Of a stretch of 7,636 nt of DNA, positions 1 to 6,612 are shown piece after piece (the first letter of the stretch is position 1; each line of letters opens with the position of its first letter). The stretch spans positions 1 through 7,636 of the forward strand of contig DLBG01000006.1 of the NCBI GenBank assembly GCA_002494135.1, read 5' to 3'. The notes below the pieces were generated by a model, which was given only the letters and a program-made list of their open reading frames with translations, did not search any database and had not been told where the DNA came from. This stretch comes from Lachnospiraceae bacterium UBA7027. Its GTDB lineage: Bacteria > Bacillota > Clostridia > Lachnospirales > Lachnospiraceae. The translations under genes were made by a program, and so were the position numbers.

Positions 1-873
1 CTTCATTACGGTGCGGAGAATCTGGGATGTACCACGGTTCCCATGTCAACCGGTAATACCAAGAGACTGGTAACGATGATGGAAGATTTTAAGGCGACTG
101 CCATCGCATGTACCCCTTCCTATCTGCTTCACATTGCGGAAGTCATCGAAGAAATGGGTGCAAAGGACAGACTTTTCTTAAAGACCGCCATCTGCGGTGC
201 GGAACCCTGGACCGAGAAGATGCGACTGCAGATTGAAGAGAAAATGGGAATTCACGCACATGATATTTACGGTCTGTCCGAAGTCTGCGGACCGGGTGTT
301 GCCTGCGACTGTGAATTCCATAAAGGACTTCACATTCAGGAAGACCATTTCTTTGCGGAAATCGTCGACAGAGAAACACTTAAGCCGCTTCCCGACGGGG
401 AAGTCGGAGAACTGGTATTTACCACTCTTACCAAGGAAGGTTTGCCGCTTCTTCGTTATCGTACCAAGGACCTGACCAGCATCGATCATTCACCCTGCGA
501 ATGCGGACGTACCACTCCGAGAATCTCCAGATTCAAGGGAAGAAGCGATGATATGCTGATCATCCGCGGCGTAAACGTATTCCCTTCACAGGTTGAAACG
601 GCACTTCTTGAAATCGCGGGAACCACGCCTCATTACATGATGATTGTGGATCGTGTCAATAACCTTGATACACTGGAAGTACAGGTGGAAGTGGAAGAAG
701 AATTCTTCTCCGATGAAGTAAAGGAAATGGAAAACTTAACGAAGAAGATTTCCGCTGCACTGCAGAGCGCTCTGTTAATTGCGGTAAAGGTAAAACTGGT
801 TGAGCCGAAATCCCTGGAACGTTTTGCGGGCAAATCCGTTCACGTAATTGACAAGAGAGTATTGGACGAATAA
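1..873 (+). CDS. paaK: Phenylacetate-CoA ligase (AMP-forming), C-terminal part; 5' end outside window
   Basis: Adenylate-forming enzyme that activates an aryl acid such as phenylacetate to its CoA thioester with ATP, in the cytosol. The reading frame is open from base 1 (LHYGAENLGCTTVP...), so the ATG at 43 is internal; 290 residues are visible of the roughly 430 usual for the family. Visible motifs are YGLSE (bases 268-282, adenylate-binding), the segment GEVGELVFTTLTKEG with LLRYRTKDL, the CECGRT cysteine pair, GRSDDMLIIRGVNVFPSQVE (the family hinge region), and near the C-terminus RFAGKSVHVIDKR, whose Lys probably corresponds to the catalytic A10 lysine. The next gene encodes an ACT-domain protein 15 bases away. 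In anaerobes this pair often sits with indolepyruvate:ferredoxin oxidoreductase genes, suggesting a role in aromatic amino-acid or aryl-acid metabolism; that part is inference. The true substrate is not determined by sequence. Confidence 0.93.
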   Translation, partial: LHYGAENLGCTTVPMSTGNTKRLVTMMEDFKATAIACTPSYLLHIAEVIEEMGAKDRLFLKTAICGAEPWTEKMRLQIEEKMGIHAHDIYGLSEVCGPGVACDCEFHKGLHIQEDHFFAEIVDRETLKPLPDGEVGELVFTTLTKEGLPLLRYRTKDLTSIDHSPCECGRTTPRISRFKGRSDDMLIIRGVNVFPSQVETALLEIAGTTPHYMMIVDRVNNLDTLEVQVEVEEEFFSDEVKEMENLTKKISAALQSALLIAVKVKLVEPKSLERFAGKSVHVIDKRVLDE

Positions 874-888
874 AGGGGGGTATTGGGT

Positions 889-1317
889 ATGTACATGAAA
901 CAGTTAACGGTTTTTTTGGAAAACAGAGAAGGAAGACTTGAAAGCGTAACCGAAATTCTTTCAAAGAACGACATTAACATTGCGTGCCTGGCACTTGCCG
1001 ATACCAGCGAGTACGGTGTGCTCAGAATGGTTGTATCCGAACCGGACAAAGCAAAGTCCCTCTTAAAAGAAGCGGGATTTTCCGCACGTCTTACGGATGT
1101 TCTGGCGGTCCGTCTGGCTCAGGTTCCCGGTACCGTCGGACAGTTGGCCAAGGTTCTGGCAGCAGCCGGAATCAACGTGGAGTATATGTATACCTTAAGC
1201 TCCAGCAAGGAATTCGGTTCCATGATTCTTAAGGTTTCCGACATTGAGAAAGCGACGGAAGCCGTAAAGAATGCAGGCCTCGAACTGGTGGATCCCGAAG
1301 CCGCATACGCTCTGTAA
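889..1317 (+). CDS. Tandem ACT-domain protein (amino-acid-binding regulator)
   Basis: A small cytosolic protein of 142 residues made almost entirely of two ACT domains, about residues 1-66 and 70-135. The first starts KQLTVFLENREGRLESVTEIL and the second VRLAQVPGTVGQLAKVLAAAG; both show the beta-alpha-beta opening with Gly at the ligand-loop position. ACT domains bind amino acids and signal their level. No catalytic domain is present. I chose ATG 889 because a G-run (875-880) lies 8 bases upstream; TTG 883 is too close to it, and ATG 895 is a possible alternative. It follows the CoA-ligase gene by 15 bases and is almost certainly cotranscribed with it, ending at the terminator at 1341. A likely role is sensing an aromatic or branched amino acid linked to the ligase pathway, but the ligand cannot be read from sequence. 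Confidence 0.88.
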   Translation: MYMKQLTVFLENREGRLESVTEILSKNDINIACLALADTSEYGVLRMVVSEPDKAKSLLKEAGFSARLTDVLAVRLAQVPGTVGQLAKVLAAAGINVEYMYTLSSSKEFGSMILKVSDIEKATEAVKNAGLELVDPEAAYAL

Positions 1318-1340
1318 TTTTATTCGATAAGGATTTATGC

Positions 1341-1381
1341 ATATTACTGCATTCGGTAACTGACGGGTGCAGTAATATTTT
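1341..1381 (+). terminator. Intrinsic terminator after the paaK-ACT unit
   Basis: A perfect 11-bp stem pairs ATATTACTGCA (1341-1351) with TGCAGTAATAT (1368-1378). It can be extended inward by two G-U and two G-C pairs (1352-1355 with 1364-1367), leaving an 8-base loop. A short T run follows (1378-1381). The tail is short and interrupted by GCG, so some readthrough into the downstream lipoprotein gene is possible. Confidence 0.65.
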
Positions 1382-1421
1382 GCGTTTGAGAAATTTTATT
1401 TATCAGCAGGAGAAAACAGAA

Positions 1422-2450
1422 ATGAAAACGAAGAAAAGGGTGTTCCTCTTTGGTCTTGCCATACTGCTTTGTATGACCGGCTGCAACGGCCTTAACAAGA
1501 CATCGGAAGCGGCAGTCAGTGAAATTCCCACCGAAACCGTTTCGGAAATCGCGAGCATGACGGAGGAAGAAAGCAGCATTCCGGAGCCGGAACCCGAACC
1601 CGAACCGGTGCCCGTAAGACTGGGGGAAGAGTTCGAGGTGATGTCCGATGCCAAAGATGTGGATATCTCCGATATTGACGTAAGCGAACTCGATATGGAA
1701 GAGTTCTTTGCATCCATGACCAAGCTGGAGAAGCTTACGATGAAAAACTGCGGCCTCGACAATGACGGCTATGCGGCGCTTCAGGATGCGCATCCCGACG
1801 TTCGGATTATCTGGAACATCAAGACCCGTTACTGGACCATTCCGACGGACTCCGTCGGGTTCTCCACGCTGATCGGATTAAACGACAACCGCAGACTGTA
1901 TAACGATGATGTCAAATATTTTAAATACTGCACCGACATGGTGGCACTTGATATCGGTCACAACTGCGTATCCGACTTAAGTTTCCTCGAGTACATGCCG
2001 AATCTGCGCGTTTTGATTCTTGTGGAGAATTATCCGTCCGACGGCAGCAGCAGACGTTTAAAAGACATCTCCGCCCTGAAATACTGCCCGCATATCCGGT
2101 ATCTGGAATTCTTTGCAAACGACGTAAAGGATATCTCCGTACTTAAGAATTTAAAGGAACTTGAGGATTTAAACTTCTGCTACAACCCCGTAGAGAGCAC
2201 GGAAGCCATCAAGGATCTTCCGAACCTGCAGAAACTCTGGATTTACGGTACCCGTATTCCGAGAGAGGAACTGCAGGAACTTCGTGAAATCTATCCGGAG
2301 ACCACGATTGTCACAAGCGGAAGCGGTTCCGTGGATCAGGGCTGGCGCTCCGGCCCGCATTATGAAGCCATGAGAAACATGGTAAAGAACAATGTCATCG
2401 ATGAGGTATATGCCTTCGATCTTGAAGTGGATCCTCTGAAAGAAGAGTAA
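1422..2450 (+). CDS. Leucine-rich-repeat lipoprotein, function unknown
   Basis: A 342-residue predicted lipoprotein. The start is ATG 1422, with AGGAG at 1408-1412 (9-base spacing); an upstream in-frame TTG at 1380 overlaps the terminator and lacks a binding site. The N-terminus MKTKKR, hydrophobic stretch and MTGC lipobox predict lipidation at Cys21, so the protein should be anchored on the outer face of the membrane. A Thr/Ser/Glu-rich linker follows, with a Pro-Glu run at residues 54-63 (bases 1581-1610), typical of a wall-spanning spacer. From about residue 95 there are irregular leucine-rich repeats of the LxxLxLxxN type (LEKLTMKNCGL, MVALDIGHNCVSDLSFL, LRVLILVEN, IRYLEFFANDVKDISVL, LEDLNFCYNPV, LQKLWIYGTRI). 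Such domains generally bind proteins. No enzyme motif was seen. It lies 17 bases upstream of the helicase gene and is probably cotranscribed, though no shared function is evident. Confidence 0.85.
   Translation: MKTKKRVFLFGLAILLCMTGCNGLNKTSEAAVSEIPTETVSEIASMTEEESSIPEPEPEPEPVPVRLGEEFEVMSDAKDVDISDIDVSELDMEEFFASMTKLEKLTMKNCGLDNDGYAALQDAHPDVRIIWNIKTRYWTIPTDSVGFSTLIGLNDNRRLYNDDVKYFKYCTDMVALDIGHNCVSDLSFLEYMPNLRVLILVENYPSDGSSRRLKDISALKYCPHIRYLEFFANDVKDISVLKNLKELEDLNFCYNPVESTEAIKDLPNLQKLWIYGTRIPREELQELREIYPETTIVTSGSGSVDQGWRSGPHYEAMRNMVKNNVIDEVYAFDLEVDPLKEE
1581..1614 (+). repeat. Pro-Glu coding low-complexity repeat
   Basis: Short degenerate hexanucleotide repeat (variants of CCGGAA and CCCGAA) encoding alternating Pro-Glu then Val-Pro-Val (residues 54-65 of the lipoprotein). 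It acts as an extended, charged spacer between the lipid anchor and the leucine-rich-repeat domain. Such repeats can change in length between strains. Confidence 0.6.
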
Positions 2451-2467
2451 CAGAAAGAAAGTAATAC

Positions 2468-4849
2468 ATGCATTTAGAGAAATACTTAAATCCCGAACAG
2501 AAAAAAGCAGCCGAGACCCTGGAGGGCCCCGTTCTGATTCTTGCGGGCGCAGGCAGCGGAAAGACAAGAACCATCACCTACCGTATCGCCAATCTTTTGG
2601 AGCAGAATGTAAGCCCCTGGAACATTCTTGCCATCACCTTCACCAACAAGGCGGCCGGCGAAATGAGAGAGAGGGTGGACCGTCTCGTCGGATTCGGTGC
2701 GGACAGCATCTGGGTGGCTACGTTTCATTCCACCTGTGTCAGAATCCTTCGAAGACATGCCGATCTTCTCGGATACGACCAGTCGTTCTCCATTTATGAC
2801 GCAGACGATCAGAAGACCCTGATGAAGAACATCTGTAAGGAGATGAACATCGACACCAAGAAGTTAAAGGAAAAGACGATTTTAAACACCATTTCCTCAA
2901 ACAAGGACGAGCTTGTTTCTCCGGAGGAATATGACAGAATGGTGGGCAGTGATCCGATTGAGAAAAAAATCGCAGAGGCATATCACATCTATCAGAAACA
3001 GTTAAAATCAAACAACGCCATGGATTTTGACGATCTGATTGTCAACACCGTAAGACTGTTTCAGAAGCACCCCGAGGTGCTTGCCTCCTATCAGGAACGG
3101 TTCCGCTACATTCACGTGGACGAATACCAGGATACGAATACCGCGCAGTTTGAGTTGGTAAGACTCTTAGCGGACCGCTATCGTAATCTCTGTGTCGTCG
3201 GAGACGACGACCAGTCCATTTACCGGTTCCGGGGAGCGAATATTCACAATATTCTTGATTTTGAGAAAAATTATCCCGAGGCAACGGTAATCAAACTGGA
3301 ACAGAATTACCGCTCCACGCAGAATATTCTGAATGCGGCAAACGCCGTGATTGCTAATAATCAGGGACGAAAGGACAAGTCTCTGTGGACGGACAAGGGA
3401 GAAGGACACAAGGTACATTTCCGCCTTCTTTCCTCACAGAAAGAGGAAGCCGAGTTTATTGCGGAGGACATTGCAAGAAAAATCCGCAAAAGAGAGGCGC
3501 AGTACAAGGACTGTGCGGTACTTTACCGTACCAATGCCCAGTCCCGTGAACTCGAAGAGCGGTTTCTTTATGACAATATGCCCTACCAGATTGTCGGCGG
3601 GCAGAATTTCTACGGAAGAAAAGAAATCAAGGACTGCCTGGCTTATTTGAAAACGATTGCAAACGGCAATGACGATCTGATGGTCAGACGTATCATTAAC
3701 GTGCCGAAACGCGGCATCGGCAACACCAGTGTCGATAAGGCAGCAGTTTATGCGGCCAACAACGAAATCAGCCTCTTTGACGCCCTCGCGCATGCAGACC
3801 GTATTCCGGGTCTCGGAAAGACGGCGCAGAAGATGATTGAATTCGCGGAAATGGTGGAACGAATCCGAAGCCGTATGGAAGATGCGGAGTATTATGATGA
3901 TCTGCCGGAACTATTGGACGATGTGCTGAATGAGTCCGGATATCTGGAAGATTTGCGCGTTTCCAACGATGAGGAAGATGCGGACCGTATCGGAAACCTC
4001 GACGAACTGATTTCCAAAGCGGCCGTTTATGAAGAAAAATATGCGCAGGAGAATCCCGAGATCGAAACCGGGCCTACGCTTACGGATTTTTTAAACGAAG
4101 TTTCTCTGGTTGCGGATATCGATAACGTATCCGAAGAGAATGACAGAGTCCTTCTGATGACGCTTCATGCGGCAAAGGGCCTGGAATTTGACCATGTATA
4201 CATTGCGGGCATGGAGGACGGACTTTTCCCCGGTGACGGCAGTATTTTCGGCGGACCCGAGGAGATGGAAGAAGAGAGAAGACTTGCTTATGTCGGCATG
4301 ACAAGAGCGAAGGAAGAACTGACGCTTACGGCAGCAGGATACCGGGTAATGCGCGGGCAGGCCGTGAATAATCCCGTCAGCCAGTTCGTCCGCGAGATTC
4401 CGGAAGAGTTTCTGGAGGGGAACCTGCCGCGATACAGAAGTTTTGAAGACGATTTCTCCGGCTCGGGCCGCTACTTTGATGACGACGGCTACGGACGAAT
4501 CGGACGCAGGACGGACAGCATCGGACGTTCGGCGGGCAGCACCGCATTCTGCGGCACATCCGGTATCGGTATCAGCAGACCCAAGGCTCCGACACCGAGA
4601 CGTGACGTAAAACCCGAGGATAAGCCTTATGCTGCAATCAAATCACTCGGAGCCCTTAAGAAGGGCAGTGCGCTTACGGCGGGCACGACAGACTACGGCG
4701 TCGGCGACAGAGTCCGTCACATCAAGTTCGGTGAGGGCGTTGTAAAGAATATGGAAAACCGCGACGGAGCCACCTACGTTACCGTGGAATTCGATACCGC
4801 GGGCGTGCGCGTGCTCTCGGCGGCTTTTGCAAAATTACAGAAACTGTAG
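2468..4849 (+). CDS. pcrA: ATP-dependent 3'-5' DNA helicase, UvrD/PcrA type
   Basis: Superfamily 1A helicase that unwinds DNA in repair and in clearing replication and transcription conflicts. All motifs are present in order: Q motif NPEQ (residues 8-11), Walker A AGAGSGKT (26-33), Ia ITFTNKAAGEM, II VDEYQDT (217-223), III VGDDDQSIYRFRGA (about 244-257), IV LEQNYRS, V TLHAAKGLEFDHVY (565-578) and VI YVGMTRAKEEL (608-618), so it should be active. At 793 residues it is slightly longer than typical PcrA. A Gly/Ser/Asp-rich linker (about 645-740) precedes a C-terminal Tudor-like module (about 743-793, GDRVRHIKFGEGVV... FAKLQKL), the RNA-polymerase-contacting domain of PcrA. The start is set by homology at the N-terminus; the upstream region (AGAAAGAAAG) is a weak ribosome binding site, so translation may be modest or coupled to the lipoprotein gene. 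Confidence 0.96.
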   Translation: MHLEKYLNPEQKKAAETLEGPVLILAGAGSGKTRTITYRIANLLEQNVSPWNILAITFTNKAAGEMRERVDRLVGFGADSIWVATFHSTCVRILRRHADLLGYDQSFSIYDADDQKTLMKNICKEMNIDTKKLKEKTILNTISSNKDELVSPEEYDRMVGSDPIEKKIAEAYHIYQKQLKSNNAMDFDDLIVNTVRLFQKHPEVLASYQERFRYIHVDEYQDTNTAQFELVRLLADRYRNLCVVGDDDQSIYRFRGANIHNILDFEKNYPEATVIKLEQNYRSTQNILNAANAVIANNQGRKDKSLWTDKGEGHKVHFRLLSSQKEEAEFIAEDIARKIRKREAQYKDCAVLYRTNAQSRELEERFLYDNMPYQIVGGQNFYGRKEIKDCLAYLKTIANGNDDLMVRRIINVPKRGIGNTSVDKAAVYAANNEISLFDALAHADRIPGLGKTAQKMIEFAEMVERIRSRMEDAEYYDDLPELLDDVLNESGYLEDLRVSNDEEDADRIGNLDELISKAAVYEEKYAQENPEIETGPTLTDFLNEVSLVADIDNVSEENDRVLLMTLHAAKGLEFDHVYIAGMEDGLFPGDGSIFGGPEEMEEERRLAYVGMTRAKEELTLTAAGYRVMRGQAVNNPVSQFVREIPEEFLEGNLPRYRSFEDDFSGSGRYFDDDGYGRIGRRTDSIGRSAGSTAFCGTSGIGISRPKAPTPRRDVKPEDKPYAAIKSLGALKKGSALTAGTTDYGVGDRVRHIKFGEGVVKNMENRDGATYVTVEFDTAGVRVLSAAFAKLQKL

Positions 4850-4992
4850 AATCCTCTGTGAATTTTTATAAGATATTTGTGAATTTGCACAAAAGAAATA
4901 CAATTCCTTTGTAAAATATATACCAATTTATTCTTGAACGGGGTATGGTGCCATGCTATAATCGGTCGAAATCAAGAAAGGAGTGGATGAGT
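4850..4992 (+). other. AT-rich intergenic region with spaced direct repeats
   Basis: This gap separates the helicase from the small orphan gene. It contains two exact copies of TGTGAATTT (4857-4865 and 4878-4886) whose starts are 21 bases apart, about two helical turns, then AT-rich DNA and the promoter at 4934. I see no convincing terminator for the helicase gene: only a 5-bp hairpin (4836-4848, with an AAA loop) overlapping its stop codon. Confidence 0.4.
4934..4962 (+). promoter_or_regulatory. Sigma-A promoter for the 61-residue orphan gene
   Basis: The -35 element TTGAAC (4934-4939) and a perfect -10 TATAAT (4957-4962) are separated by exactly 17 bp. TGC immediately before the -10 adds an extended -10 (TGn). 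Transcription would begin near 4969, giving a short leader before the ribosome binding site at 4975-4983. It is the strongest promoter-like match I noticed in the window. Confidence 0.8.
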
Positions 4993-5178
4993 ATGAATTA
5001 CATCATCGAAATCGATTCCGGCCTGTGGTTTTGCGGCTGGTCCACTCTTGACGGAAGTCTTAAAACCACGGACGATATTGCACTGGCATATCGTATGAGA
5101 AGAACGCTGGCCGAGAGAACCCTGCCGAAGGTGCTCAGTCAGTTCGGGAAAGGTCAGATTATGAGATCGGCAGCATAA
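4993..5178 (+). CDS. Small hypothetical protein, 61 residues
   Basis: I do not recognise a named family. The protein begins MNYIIEIDSGLWFCGW and ends with a basic, helical-looking half (YRMRRTLAERTLPKVLSQFGKGQ). No signal peptide, membrane segment or zinc motif is visible; the single Cys is in WFCGW. The start is ATG 4993, 9 bases after AAGAAAGGAG (4974-4983); ATG 4987, also in frame, is only 3 bases from that site, and ATG 4945 lies inside the promoter. With a dedicated near-consensus promoter and a good binding site the gene looks genuinely expressed. The N-terminal beta-like half with a DGSLKTTDDI turn followed by a helix resembles small proteins often seen in accessory and mobile regions, but this is impression only. 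Confidence 0.72.
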   Translation: MNYIIEIDSGLWFCGWSTLDGSLKTTDDIALAYRMRRTLAERTLPKVLSQFGKGQIMRSAA

Positions 5179-5186
5179 AAGATTTA

Positions 5187-5215
5187 TTGTTTTTTACGCC
5201 CGGTTACTATATGAT
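5187..5215 (+). promoter_or_regulatory. Possible promoter for the membrane protein gene
   Basis: TTGTTT (5187-5192) and TATGAT (5210-5215) are separated by 17 bp in the gap before the membrane protein gene. The -10 is one mismatch from consensus and the -35 is weaker. It would place transcription start near 5222, about 36 bases before the ATG. Readthrough from the 4934 promoter is the alternative. Confidence 0.45.
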
Positions 5216-5257
5216 TAACAAGGATAATCTTTTGTTGGTCGGTGTGAATCGGGGATT

Positions 5258-6430
5258 ATGAAAGCAATCGTAAAAAACAGGAATTTTATAGTTTTTTTGT
5301 ATATCTTTTCAGGATTCTTCTTAACCGGTGCCGGATACATTTCCTGGCTTTATCATCTGATGGAAGTGGAAACGGCATGGAATCTGGACGTCATTTCGAC
5401 GGTCATCGCCTTTTTGTTTCAGGCAGCCGGAATCGGGATTTATACCCTTCTGGTGCGCCTGCGGCCGGGCTTTGTTTCCCGTAAAATATTTATACTTCCG
5501 TTATACGTTTTCTACGTATTTTTTCTGGTACCGTCGATGTTTGCTCCGTCTCTTACGGGGACGTTTCTTTTCGGATTCATTGCAAACCTGCTCTGCGGCA
5601 TGATTGCGGCGGGTTATCTGCACAGTCTTTCCTGCCTTGTAGATTATGGAAAAAGAGGCATTGTTTTTGGCGGCGGTTATGCGCTGGCAAGCGTAGCGGT
5701 CCGGCTCGTTTCTTTCATCGGAAACGGTCAGTTTTTAAAAACCAGCTTTGCGCTGCTTTTATACGGACTGCTGGCGGTTGTTCTCGTATTTTTTGCAAAC
5801 CGCTGTGCAAAGGTGATTTTCAACGGGCCTGTCGAAACGGACAACGGGCCTGTCGAAACGGACAACGGGGATGAGAAAAAAATTCCCGGTATTGCGATGA
5901 TAGCCGTTTCGTGCGCGGGGCTCTTTTTTATCAGTGCTGTTAAAGAGATGGGCTTGTGCTTCCCGGCATCGGACCTCATTTCCGGAATCGGCATTGAGTT
6001 CTCCGGTCTTTTCTATGCAGCCGGTCTTTTGCTGGCCGGTTTTATAAACGACAGAAACAGACGCTACGGTGTAATCTGCGTGCTTGCGACGTCAATGTTT
6101 TCCTGCCTCATTCTTCTGTTTGCCCGCGGGAATGTGCCGGGAGTCGTTCTGTGGGCGCTTAATTCTTTTTTGTTCGGCTTTGTTTCGGTATATCGGGTGC
6201 TTGTATTCGCCGATATGAACCGGAATAACAGCACGAAAATGAAAAACGTCCCCTTCGACGCGGGATGCCTTTTCGGCTTCGGCATGCTGTTCGGAAGACT
6301 CGGTGATGCCACAGGAGCGCAGGTCGGAATTTTATTCGGGGCAGATCATATCGGGCCGGCAATCGTCGCTTCGGTCTGCTTTGTACTTACGGCCGCTCTT
6401 TTCCCGCAAATGTACCGTAATTGCAAATAA
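5258..6430 (+). CDS. Polytopic membrane protein, MFS-transporter-like
   Basis: A 390-residue very hydrophobic protein with about 12 predicted membrane segments, in two blocks of six split by a hydrophilic central loop (about residues 182-208). This is the layout and length of a major facilitator superfamily permease. Supporting this, GFINDRNRRYG (about residues 261-271) sits where the second-half MFS loop motif (GxxxDRxGRR-like) is expected. The first-half motif is not recognisable, so the family call is tentative; the substrate is unknown. In some anaerobes similar 12-segment modules are fused to a LuxR-type DNA-binding domain, but none is present here, as the protein ends just after the last membrane segment. 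The start ATG 5258 has only a weak site (GGGG at 5251-5254, 3-base spacing). The central loop contains a perfect 7-residue duplication (residues 189-202). The gene is richer in Phe and TTT codons than its neighbours, as expected for membrane proteins. Confidence 0.72.
   Translation: MKAIVKNRNFIVFLYIFSGFFLTGAGYISWLYHLMEVETAWNLDVISTVIAFLFQAAGIGIYTLLVRLRPGFVSRKIFILPLYVFYVFFLVPSMFAPSLTGTFLFGFIANLLCGMIAAGYLHSLSCLVDYGKRGIVFGGGYALASVAVRLVSFIGNGQFLKTSFALLLYGLLAVVLVFFANRCAKVIFNGPVETDNGPVETDNGDEKKIPGIAMIAVSCAGLFFISAVKEMGLCFPASDLISGIGIEFSGLFYAAGLLLAGFINDRNRRYGVICVLATSMFSCLILLFARGNVPGVVLWALNSFLFGFVSVYRVLVFADMNRNNSTKMKNVPFDAGCLFGFGMLFGRLGDATGAQVGILFGADHIGPAIVASVCFVLTAALFPQMYRNCK
5822..5863 (+). repeat. 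Exact 21-bp tandem duplication inside the membrane protein gene
   Basis: Two identical 21-bp units (5822-5842 and 5843-5863) start AACGGGCCTG and end AAACGGAC, followed by a partial third start (AACGGG, 5864-5869). Each unit encodes NGPVETD, so copy number changes keep the frame. It lies in the predicted cytoplasmic loop between the two membrane halves. Confidence 0.97.
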
Positions 6431-6433
6431 TGC

Positions 6434-6460
6434 TTGACATTACGGCGTTCGGATGATAAT
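6434..6460 (+). promoter_or_regulatory. Promoter of the infC-rpmI-rplT operon
   Basis: A perfect -35 TTGACA (6434-6439), starting three bases after the preceding stop codon, is followed by GATAAT (6455-6460, 15-bp spacing). The spacing is slightly short; TAATCT at 6457-6462 would give 17 bp but is a poorer hexamer. Start of transcription is expected at about 6467. Confidence 0.7.
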
Positions 6461-6466
6461 CTAAAC

Positions 6467-6612
6467 AAGGTTTCAATTAAAAAATCAAGCAGAGTTTCCA
6501 CTCTCACCCTGCGGCAATAGGGCTTCAGGCGTTAAGATTGTAAGATGCGCGTAAGGCGTTTACTATGTGGATACTTTGTTTGTATCCACATTTTTTTATG
6601 GAGGGTAAAGCC
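6467..6612 (+). ncRNA. infC-rpmI-rplT leader RNA (putative L20-responsive attenuator)
   Basis: A leader of about 145 bases between promoter and infC start, ending in a strong terminator (6565-6597). Visible elements are a small hairpin AGAG-TTTCCA-CTCT (6491-6504), a possible CCCT/AGGG stem (6507-6510 with 6519-6522), and two copies of AGGCGTT (6527-6533 and 6554-6560). GTTTCCAC (6494-6501) can pair at 7 of 8 positions with GTGGATAC (6567-6574), the 5' arm of the terminator, so terminator and antiterminator forms can be drawn. In Bacillus subtilis the equivalent leader is bound by ribosomal protein L20, which causes premature termination; assigning the same control here rests on operon identity and the terminator, not on a matched structural model. 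Confidence 0.65.
6565..6597 (+). terminator. Intrinsic terminator within the infC leader (attenuator)
   Basis: Perfect 10-bp stem ATGTGGATAC (6565-6574) with GTATCCACAT (6582-6591), 7-base loop TTTGTTT, and a seven-T run (6591-6597). It sits upstream of infC and downstream of the operon's own promoter, so it should act as a regulated attenuator rather than as the end of the preceding gene. Confidence 0.9.

Noticed and set aside
1344..1793. Reverse-strand open frame of 149 codons, and similar reverse-strand frames across the window
   Set aside because: They overlap well-supported + strand genes, lack recognisable domains, and follow from the codon bias of the genes opposite.
4836..4865. Terminator for the helicase gene
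   Set aside because: Only 5-bp stems (TACAG/CTGTA, or ACAGA/TCTGT with a 13-base loop) precede GAATTTTTA; too weak to call.
4945..4992. Longer form of the small protein from ATG 4945
   Set aside because: This ATG lies between the -35 and -10 elements of the promoter, so it would not be transcribed from that promoter, and no ribosome binding site precedes it.
5177..5233. Inverted repeat AAAAGATT / AATCTTTT after the small gene
   Set aside because: The 8-bp AT-rich arms are separated by 41 bases; unstable and plausibly chance in AT-rich DNA.
6565..6612. N-terminal extension of IF-3 from ATG 6565 (184 residues)
   Set aside because: These bases form a perfect terminator hairpin and T tract, and the encoded residues (WILCLYPHFF...) do not look like IF-3.
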